Part shown: one piece after another, positions 55,526 to 64,000 of the stretch
Layout: each line of letters opens with the position of its first letter
Numbering within the stretch: position 1 is the first letter of the stretch
Assembly (NCBI GenBank): GCA_022266195.1
Contig: WHVY01000001.1
Coordinates: 16,926,001 to 16,990,000, forward strand
Length of the DNA stretch: 64,000 nt
Direction of reading: 5' to 3'
Source of the DNA: Tetranychus cinnabarinus
Lineage: Eukaryota; Arthropoda; Arachnida; Trombidiformes; Tetranychidae
Translations under genes and position numbers: made by a program
The notes under the pieces: generated by a model
The model's input: only the letters and a program-made list of their open reading frames with translations
Databases searched by the model: none
Told to the model about the DNA's origin: nothing

Positions 55526-56655
55526 TCAATGAATCAGAACTTGACTATTGACGGAGCCTGCTTGCACTCCAACAGAAGCAGGACGAGCACGGTAATTAGC
55601 TGGTGCTGAATTCACACCTCTTCTCAGAGAATCAGGAGATGCAGATCCATGATATACTTCGACTGAATCGTCATTTGTAAATGGATAATTTGCTGACAAT
55701 ATATTAACATTTTCAACGACAAATAAAACTTTTGGACTGGTCATTGAGATTTTCTTCATCTCTGTGATATAAGAACCAATAAATAAATCTAAACATAAAG
55801 CCATAATCCATTCAGCTACAGATGCAGAAATGTGTAACCAGTAACCACCATCATTCTCAGTCCACTTCCTTGGATTGTCTCCATGATAGTATTTGAATGC
55901 TAATGGGCCACAGACAGTTTGTATAACAAACGTTATGGTCATTAATGTGCATAGGAAAAACCGGAAAATGGCACAAGCTCGACTATTGACAATTGGATAG
56001 GTTCTGAAAGACATCCATGTTTGTATCCAACAATAAATCGCACCACAACCGAAACATGAAAATGCTCCAATCAAATGGACGATGATGAGGTTGGTTTCTT
56101 GGAAATTGGCTACAATTGAAAGGCCTAAACATGCGATGATCCCCACAAACAGAGCCAAACGATTTCTACCCATTATTTTCGGGCTCTCCAGTGCTAGGTG
56201 ATCCCTATAGTACTGCTCAATTTGCTTATATCTATTGAAAGAGGAGAAAAATAACCATGAATATTTTTGTAAAAAGAGTGCAAATTTAAAGATAAACAAA
56301 CCTGAGATATATAGTGAAAAAATAAAGGAAGGCAGTAATGTTGAGAAACTGAGAGAAAATGCAAGATTCCGGACTATTAGTTCCAGTATCGCTAATATAC
56401 GGGAATTCTGGAGAGACATCATGTAGATAGACTGATAGACAATACCTGTAAACAAAGAAAAAGAAACAAATTAGTTGAATGCTCAAAAGCTAATAGAAAA
56501 TCATAAGAGAGCAGTTATAGTACTGCAATTGCATTAGGCCTAAACATATAACTGAAGGCCTTTAATTTAACGGACATTACTTACGTAGAAATGAAAGTTG
56601 TTGGAAGAAGAATGAAGGCTGCTAAGGGAATCCAATGAATATTGGCCCAAATCAT
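55526..56655 (-). CDS. DRAM/FRAG1/SFK1-family membrane protein
   Basis: 306 aa from three exons: 56655-56585, 56445-56302, 56231-55526 (phases 2 and 2 agree). ATG at 56655 gives MIWANIHWIPLAAFILLPTTFIST|YCLSV..., the usual first membrane segment. The family hallmark between segments 1 and 2, FPYISDTGTNSPESCIFSQFLN, is intact, followed by R|YKQIEQYYRD and further hydrophobic segments (LALFVGIIACLGLSIVANF, LIGAFSCFGCGAIYCWIQTW, FFLCTLMTITFVIQTVCG, and a last one around SVAEWIMALCLDLFIGSYI), making six in all. The ~80-aa cytosolic tail is polar. DRAM1/2 are lysosomal/endomembrane proteins that promote autophagy; FRAG1/PGAP2 relatives work in GPI-anchor remodelling. DRAM2-like is the closer fit from the motif. 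The 70-nt second intron is typical of this window. Confidence 0.88.
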
Positions 56656-58779
56656 AATTAACACAGATATAAATATAAATTCAGAAAGAATAAGTAATGT
56701 TTTTCAAAATGATACCAAAAGAGGTTTTGAGGTTCCAGTTTTTTTTTGGTTTCACTATCAATTTATCCTCAAGAGTAGGCAAAAACATCCAGAGGACACA
56801 TTAGACATCACAGAAATAAAAGTGGTCACATATTATTCCTTGTTTAACAATAGGAAATTGAACCACAATTAATAAAAATAAAACTAAATGATGTAATAAA
56901 ACAAAAACAAAAAACCAAAAGAGACGCAAAAGAGAGAGAGAGAGAGAAACAGTTGCAACAGCAGCAGCAGCAAAAGATAGATGAGAGATTGAACAAATAA
57001 AGCAGTTAATAACTCCTCTTCAAGATTTCACTCGTATATTTAATTTATTTACACCATAGGATTTTCAATTAAACCTCTAATTGTTATAGAGGTAATCTAT
57101 GGAATAACCAAAAATTAATTGGAATGAAAGATTAAATAAAGAAAGAGTCAAGAAACAAAAAAACTATGATCAAGGGTAATGGAAGGCTTTCAACGTAAAA
57201 ATACTGGTTTGAAGGAAACAAAGCAACTGTTGACGGTTGTGTTAACGGACTTGCAAGTTTGTTTTTGCCTCTCTAAAGCATTAAAGGCAATGTCAATAGT
57301 CTCGTGATTTTGCTTGTTGATAGTGATTATGATGATGAAAGAGGGCATATTTTCAGTGAATATGGTGAGACTTAATCATTGTTTGATCTCTCTGGTTACT
57401 TAAATTTTCCCTATCTTCTCAGAAGTATTTAATTTTACTCAACATTTTACTCAATTAATCAACCAGAACAGATAATGATTATTTCCATTATGACTTTCCT
57501 AATTATCGTCATTTTCAATTATATAAATAGATTACCAATTTTTCATAATTGTCACAATTGTCTCTGAAGCTCTGATTATGTGAACCTACTTTTTTTCCTA
57601 GTTGATTAATTTCCGCCCTTCTTCCCACCCTTAATAGCAATTACAGCATATAAGCTTATTATGGCCCAATGATATTAAATTAGACTGAAAAGGATGAAAT
57701 CTAATTTTACAATTGTTGTAATTTGAATTGTAGAACAGAAATCTGAATAGATTTCTTGGGCTAATTTTTTAAATCAAGCCAATGGATTGAAATGGTGGGA
57801 ATGAGTAATGGAGTTAACTCCAAAAAATTGAGATTATCTTAATCAAACATGTCACTAATATAAACCAAAAATAAATTAGATATGAACTTGTCAGTTGATT
57901 GATAATGAGTACAATCTGATTTAAAATGTAAACCAAGGATTTACTTTATCAACAGAACCAATAATGAAATGATTCACAAATTGATCACAGCTTTTCGGTT
58001 AACTCTGTGAGCCTTCTGATGGGTAATGTTATCATGTTCAAGGCAATTAGTGAGTAATTTGATCATCTTACTGATTTAATCAACCTTTCGAGTGAACCCA
58101 TTTCGGACGATGACACTGAGAAGCCGAGGTTAGTCTTTCAAAAGGTGTTAAAACTGAAATGATTAACTATTTTGCTTGGTTTCGATTTACAAAAGTGAAT
58201 TTAAAGAAATAAGAATAAGTGGAATCAAAAATAGATATAAATTGTTGAAGAAAAGGGAAATTTTTAACTCATATTCAAATGATTATTGAAATTGTTGGCA
58301 AAGAAAATGAGTTTGATTTGAACAAAAAGCAAATTGTTCATATCATTTACACCAGGATCACATGAAATCCTTTTAGATTTGGAATATAATGAAATGAATG
58401 AAAGTGATAAAACTGTATTGAATTGAAAATCAGAAAAGTTGACTGAATTAGATAAAATAAATGAATGATTATGGCGATGAAGAGCTACAGTTAACCTTAA
58501 ACCTCTTAGAGCATAACATGCAAAAGAAGTAAAATCTTCACTCAGAAGGATTGTTTCTTTGTTACTCTTAAATAAGACAATATTTCAATGATTTATAGTT
58601 AACAGTTTTGCCCCACTAATATTCAACAATTAAAATTAGATGACAATCAATTGATATACATTAAATTTTTAAACAAATTAACATCTTTTCAACAAAAGCA
58701 GACGATTTTGCTTTCGCTATCAATGTTTACATTCAGGGTTACATTGAAAAGAGACGTAAGAATGGCTGCAGTTAAAGTG
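56656..58779. other. Divergent intergenic region, no gene seen
   Basis: Lies between the start of the DRAM-like gene (-) and the promoter of the next gene (+). Contains a (GA)n tract at 56933-56948 followed by (GCA)n at 56958-56972; otherwise AT-rich. Confidence 0.5.
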
Positions 58780-58816
58780 TATAAATAAGACGATCGAAAT
58801 TTTGTTTAAATCAGTT
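58780..58816 (+). promoter_or_regulatory. Core promoter: TATA box and initiator
   Basis: TATAAATA at 58780-58787 and the arthropod initiator TCAGTT at 58811-58816, about 31-33 nt apart, the canonical spacing. Transcription would start near 58813, giving an ~89-nt 5' leader before the ATG at 58902. Confidence 0.8.
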
Positions 58817-58901
58817 TCAAATTAACTCACATCGAGTCAACATTAATCAAAAAGTGTATCTAAATTGTGGTGAAAATAGTTACATCAATCTAAAAGCTAA
58901 A

Positions 58902-59566
58902 ATGGTCTCAACTAATCAACAAAATTATGGTAAGATATTTTCATTTCTGTTGGTAAGGGTTTAACCTTATGACTTGGAATTAACATGTGTTTCTTTGTCT
59001 CCTTCTGTCTAGCTAAATTGATTGTTAATATGTCATCGGTGGCTGTTTTTTGCTTCATTGTTTCACTCATTGGATTACCTGGAACAAGTGCTAGTCAAGA
59101 TTCAGTTAAAGCATCATCAGCCAATTTAACAGCTTACAATATGCCTTATGCCTTCTATGACTATGAACGTGATCCTCGTCGTTGGTTTGGTAATGGTCAA
59201 TATTCACCTGGAGCTTCGTATGCTGGTCCATTAGCTCAATTTCCCGGTGGATTGGAAGCTATTGCCATTGGTTTAATGATGGCTGTTGGTGCTGGTTTCA
59301 TTATTATCCCTTTGATGATACTTCTTTACATGACTTTCGTCGCACCCAATGGAAACCCAAATCTCAACAGTGGCTTCAATTTCATGCAGCATCCAGCAAC
59401 AACTACAATTGCTGGACGTAAACGTCGAGAGGCTTCTGGCGGTGACAATTTCGGTCTACCAGAAATGGTTAGTCCAATCATCCAAGAAAAGGTTATGTCT
59501 TTCTTCAAGAAATTTGCCGATTCACCTGATCGAATGAAATATCTAATGAATGTCCTTAAGCAATAA
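58902..59566 (+). CDS. Unrecognised small secreted/single-pass membrane protein
   Basis: 193 aa from two exons: 58902-58929 (MVSTNQQNY, phase 1 donor TATG|GTAAGA) and 59013-59566. A hydrophobic stretch at 17-33 ending SAS looks like a signal peptide, though Met16 at the start of exon 2's hydrophobic run could be an alternative initiator. Residues 55-90 are aromatic/Gly/Pro-rich (YAFYDYERDPRRWFGNGQY). A strong transmembrane helix spans 92-119, and a dibasic RKRR at 145-148 could be a stop-transfer or furin-type site. The C-terminus is amphipathic and basic. I do not recognise the family. The strong core promoter suggests high or regulated transcription. An ATTAAA polyadenylation signal lies at 59748. 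Confidence 0.82.
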
Positions 59567-59759
59567 GTGGAATCATCATTTTAACCGATGCTATTTTTTA
59601 CCAGAAAAAAAGACTAAAAACCAGCTCGAAAGAGCTCCATCAGCATTGGCTTGAAGTTGTTTTTTTTGTTGCTTTAACCACTTTCGTTATTTTGTTTATT
59701 ACAGCATTTATTAACAGTTTATTGTAAATATAATTTTCGGTTAAAACATTAAACCTTTT

Positions 59760-60084
59760 AACTTGTCAAATTTCAATGCTTCATCACTCCTTCGGTGTTT
59801 TTACACTTGACTATTGAAACTATCCTCACTGCTAGAAATAATGAAGAGTTTACAAACTGCTTTTCGGGCTTGTAAATCATTGTCGCAAGAGATGCGTAAA
59901 GAAATAATGAAATTTATTGCTGAAAAATGGATCCAATTAGCTAGCTTAATGAAAACAAAATTTTTAAAAATATTCATCTGAAATCATGATGAACTTATAA
60001 TTGCCTAAACATATCAGTTCATATTAAACAGTCACAATACATTTTTTCAGTTGATGAAGTAACGTAAGAGTTATTTGGTTGTTA
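59760..60084. other. Spacer between the small membrane protein gene and the inverted repeat
   Basis: No feature seen beyond AT-rich sequence. Confidence 0.5.
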
Positions 60085-63000
60085 CTGAAAAGACACAATT
60101 AACACAAATGGGCAAAAAACGGGTAAAAATTGCTTTTTTTTGATTTAGACTCTGTTAGTTTATAAGGATATAAAACTGCATTCATTTGTGCGATTTAAAA
60201 GTTTCCTCGAATGAAAAGTTTTCGAGAAAATGGAGGTCAAAGTTGAAACTTCGATCTCTTTTTGTGCATCGGTGCGACCAGATTTTTTCATGAAACTTCA
60301 CTTTAAAGATGTAAATTTTGATGAACAACCAGAAAATGCCCTTATTTCGAGAAATAAAACTTTTCTTTTTCTGTAAAACAGATTAGTTCGATTTTTAGTT
60401 AAATCGATCGCTTTCTACGGCCATAAGAGTTATCGAAACAGAACTCAGTATTTGTACATAAATTTGTTGGGTATAGATCATGGATGAAATACTTTTTTCA
60501 TTCTATCAATGGTTCTCTTGATTTTGGCCATTGGCCTTAAAACTTTGTACCTCAATATTTCGATAATGACACCACTTAAAATCATTATTCTTGCATCAAT
60601 TTGATTGTTTACTAATTAGTAATTCAATTCAATCCAATAACTTTTCATTACCGCGTTTGGATCATGATTATCGGACTGTAAATGAGCGAGTAACAACTTA
60701 TTAAACAAAACAAACTCATTTAAACACATTTCTTGGTAAACAAATCAATTTTCTGGTTAGACTTGCAAATTAAATGCAAAAGGCACTGCCAAAGACGCGT
60801 AAATTTGAGTAAAAAGTTGAGACTTAGTGATGTTTGTAGGGACATAAAAACTGTACCCATTGGTGCTATCAAATAATTCATTAGACAAACAGTTTTCGAC
60901 AAAATTAAGGCCAAAGTTAAAACTTCGATCGGCTTTTATTCAGTTAGGGATTCAGATTTTTTCATTAAATTTATTTCAACAATGTAACTTTTAATGGCCA
61001 ACCTGGAAATGGTCTTATTATTTTTAAATACATTTTATATTTCTTTAAAACAGATCAAATGCGATTTTTATTAAAACCGACCGAATTCCGTTACCTTATG
61101 ATTTTACGAGCTGAAACTTTTGTTCTGTCCATAAAAATTGTTGTTATAAATCATGGATTAAATACTTTTTTCAATTCATGAGCAATTCTCTCGATTTTGG
61201 CCTTTGACCTGCAAACTTTGTATCTCAATATTATGGGAATGGTATCATCTACAATCATCATTCTTGGCCCAACGTTAGATTTCATTATGAGCCCTAATAT
61301 AGTGAAATATTAGATTATTCAAGATCCTACAAAAAAAGTTATAGAATTGAATTCTTTATGTTTTCATGTTAGAGACTTGATCAATAAAGCTGATTGGTTA
61401 CTAAACACAAATATTATACTTTAGAAGAATCTTCCTATTTAAATGAATTAGCTCAGATGTTCTTAGATATTCAGTCTTTTAATGTTACAGTCCATAATAA
61501 AATCTCATGTTTGATGAAAGAAAATTGATTGTAGGGGCTACAATTAGTGAAATATTCAAGCACAAAGTTTTAAGGCCAATGGCTAAAATAGAGAGAACTG
61601 TTGATAAATTGAAAAAATTGTTCAATCCATGATGTGAACCAACAATTTTTACGAACAAATAATAAGTTTCAGCTGGCTAAACCTCACGATCACAGAAAGC
61701 ATCGGGTTTAACTAAGAATCGAACTGATCTATTTTACAGAAAAAGAAAAGTTCTTTTTTTCAAAATAAGACCATTTTCTGGTTCGTCATTGAAAGTTACA
61801 TCGTGTAAATAAGTTTTATGAAAAAATCTGATTCTATAGATGAATAAAAGCCGATCGAAGTTTTAACTTTGGCCTTAATTTTCTCGAAAACTGTTTGTCT
61901 AATGAATTATTTGATAGCGCCAATGGGTTCAGTTTTTCTGCTCCTACAAACCCCGCTAAGTCTGAACTTTTTACTCAAATTTCCGAGTCTTTGGCATCAC
62001 TCTTTGCATTTTATTTGCAAGTCTAACCAGAAAATTGATTTGTTTACCAAGAAATGTGTTTATATGAGTTTGTTTTGTTTAATAAGTTGTTACTCGTTCA
62101 TTTACAGCCCAATATCCATGATCCAAACGCGGTAATGAAAATTTATGGAACTAAATTGGCTTAACAAATAGTAAAGAATCAAATTGGTGAAAGAATAATG
62201 ATTGCAAGTGATGTCATAGCCGAAATATTGAGGTACAAAGTTTTAAGGCCAAAGGCCAAAATCAAGAGAACTATCGATGAAATGAAAAAAGTATTTCATC
62301 CATGATTTATACCCAATAATTTCAATGCATAAATAATGAGTTCTGTTTCGATAACTCTTAAGGCCGTAGATAGCGATCGGTTTAACTAAAAATCGAACTT
62401 ATCTGTTTTACAGAAAAAGAAAAGTTCTATTTCTCCAAATAAGGGCGGTTTCTGGTTGTTCATTAAAAATTACATCGTTGAAATAAGTTGAATGAAAAAA
62501 TCTGAATCCCTAACTGAATAAAAGCCGATCGAAGTTTTAACTTTGGCCTCAATTTTCTCGAAAACTGTTTATCTGATGAATTATTTAATAGTACCAATGG
62601 GTACAGTTTTCATGTCCCTACAAACCCCACTAAGTCTAAACTTTTTACTCAAATTTCCGAGTCTTTGGCATCACTCTTTTCATTTAATTTGCAAGTCTAA
62701 CAAGAAAATTGGCTTGTTTACCAAGAAATGGGTTTATATGAGTTTGTTTTGTTTAATAAGTTCATTTACAGCCTGATAATCATGATCCAAACGCGGTAAT
62801 GAAAAGTTATTGGATTGAATTGAATTACTAATTAGTAAACAAGCAAATTGATAGAAGAATAATGATTGTAAGTGGTGTCATTATCGAAATATTGATGTAC
62901 AAAATTTTAAGGCCAATGGCCAAAATCAAGAGAACTATTGATAAATTGAAAAAAGTATTTCATCCATGATTTATACCCAACAATTTTCTGTACAAATAAT

Positions 63001-63370
63001 GAGTTCTAGCTCGATAACTCTAATGGCCGTAGAAAGCGATCGGTTTAACTAAAAATCGAACTAATCTGTTTTACAGAAAAAGAAAAGTTTTATTTCTCGA
63101 AATAAGGGCATTTTCTAGTTCTTCGTTAAAATTTACATCTGTAAAGTGAAGTTTCATGGAAAAATCTGGTCGCACCATTGTACAAAAAGAGATCGAAGTT
63201 TCAACTTTGACCTCGATTTCTCGACAACTGTTCATTTGAGGAAACTTTTAAATCGCACAAATCAATGCAGTTTTCATGTCCTCATAAACTAACAGCGTCT
63301 AAATCAGAAAGAAATTTATTTGTATCCGTTTTTTGCGCATTTGGCCAATTTGTGCATAAATGTGTTAGTT
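60085..63370. repeat. Large inverted repeat: five copies of a ~0.67 kb unit
   Basis: A diverged unit occurs twice on the minus strand (marker AAGGCCAATGGCCAAAAT-like at about 60523-60540 and 61194-61210) and three times on the plus strand (about 61571, 62245, 62909). Spacing is 663-675 bases within each orientation. The left arm (60085-61260) is the reverse complement of 62195-63370; 61530-62150 is an extra copy in the loop. Each unit contains similar ~60-90 codon frames (for example TVCLMNYLIAPMG), on the strand expected from orientation. They match no family I know and are probably not genes. This may be a non-autonomous transposon or satellite seed. Confidence 0.85.
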
Positions 63371-63930
63371 GAATTTTTTAGCAACAATGTGTTTATTTTT
63401 CGCTCTATTACAATGTCAACTAATGGAAAACATCAAATTCGTAACTCAAAGATCATTTTATTATCTCTCTTCACAGTTCCTTATAAAGGCAATCACTCTT
63501 ATTGAGCTTCAATGAGTCAAGATAATTATTTTTCTCGACAGTTTACAATATTTTTGTTTGCATTTAGTAACTTTTGTCGTTTCAAGATGGAACCCCTTTT
63601 TGAAATGTTTTGTTTAAAGGGCACAACTACCCATGAAAGCAATGTTGGTCTCTTTCATGCTGATGTTTCATTCCTTATTTCTTGCTCTAACCAGTTTTGT
63701 TTTAAGCGTCTTAGCGCAAAAGGATTTACTTAAACTCCTTTACTCAAAATAACCAAAACGTGCATAGTGCTTGTGCCAGGAGTCAAACGTACTTTTGTGA
63801 TTGTGCTTACATCTACATCGATTTCTACTTCCATATCTTCATATAATATCTCAAGAAAGAAGAGAAGGAACTTTTGTGGGAAAATTAGTTTGTTTTAAAC
63901 ATCGTGCAAAAATAATTCATCGATTATAAA
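63371..63930. other. Probable promoter/5' leader of the gene at the window end
   Basis: Short frames at 63320 and 63512 show no family features. An acceptor-like GGAAAATTAG at 63879-63888 lies about 40 nt before the start codon at 63931, so a 5' UTR intron is possible. Confidence 0.4.
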
Positions 63931-64000
63931 ATGAGTGAAGAGCTGGGCTCTGTTTCTGGACAAGAAATTATTCAAAGTGATGAAGAATTGGTTGATTGTG
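63931..64000 (+). CDS. Start of an unidentified gene, truncated by the window end
   Basis: ATG in AAAATGAGT opens 23 codons of acidic, protein-like sequence (MSEELGSVSGQEIIQSDEEL then VDC). Upstream stops in frame support this start. Too short to identify. Confidence 0.5.
   Translation, partial: MSEELGSVSGQEIIQSDEELVDC

Noticed and set aside
60720..62776. Three similar 60-90 codon frames (TVCLMNYLI...)
   Set aside because: Each lies at the same place in a repeat unit; no known domain and the units differ by indels, so not annotated as genes.

Overview
This is animal nuclear DNA: AT-rich, with genes split by introns (60 nt to about 6 kb) that follow GT..AG, arthropod-style core promoters, and many CAT/GAT/GA microsatellites. 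A chemoreceptor-type pseudogene pair, a FoxO gene, an arthropod Pitx gene and an array of SSAT-like acetyltransferases fit a small-genome chelicerate. My best guess is a plant-feeding spider mite (Tetranychus-like). That guess rests on general memory, not on any search.

Layout. 1-7121: a Pitx homeobox gene (+) whose ~6 kb intron holds two broken gustatory-receptor copies on the minus strand. 7122-17547: long gene-poor DNA with microsatellites and one possible 5' exon near 15 kb. 17548-18753: an unrecognised 401-aa gene (-). 18754-25306: gene-poor again. 25307-26477: an unrecognised multi-exon gene (+) with a reading-frame break. 27606-31919: three tandem genes (+), each coding two fused GNAT (SSAT-like) acetyltransferase domains, followed by a deleted fourth copy and other decayed coding sequence up to about 34 kb. 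35216-38497: FoxO (-), four coding exons. 39077-39173: a small hairpin element. 40648-43542: uridine phosphorylase (+), three exons. 44225-52219: a large alpha-2-macroglobulin/complement-like gene (-), eight exons and about 2192 aa. 53480-54880: coding relics. 55526-56655: a DRAM/FRAG1-family six-membrane-segment protein (-). 58902-59566: a small secreted or single-pass membrane protein (+) with a clear TATA/Inr promoter. 60085-63370: five copies of a ~0.67 kb repeat arranged as a large inverted repeat. 63931-64000: start of another gene (+).

The most unusual locus is 44225-52219. It codes for a macroglobulin/complement-type protein with no visible thioester motif, a furin-type RARR site after the receptor-binding-like domain, then a Met-free 438-residue proline/tyrosine repeat exon, and a Cys-rich C-terminal domain that resembles the netrin-like (C345C) module of complement C3/C4/C5. 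Splice phases agree across all eight exons. The second is the double-GNAT array: the usual SSAT catalytic Tyr is His in all six domains, and the first domain has lost the Glu-Asp motif in every copy.

The genes are not an operon and do not share one pathway. FoxO (insulin/Akt signalling), uridine salvage, acetylation of small amines and autophagy/membrane proteins simply neighbour each other.
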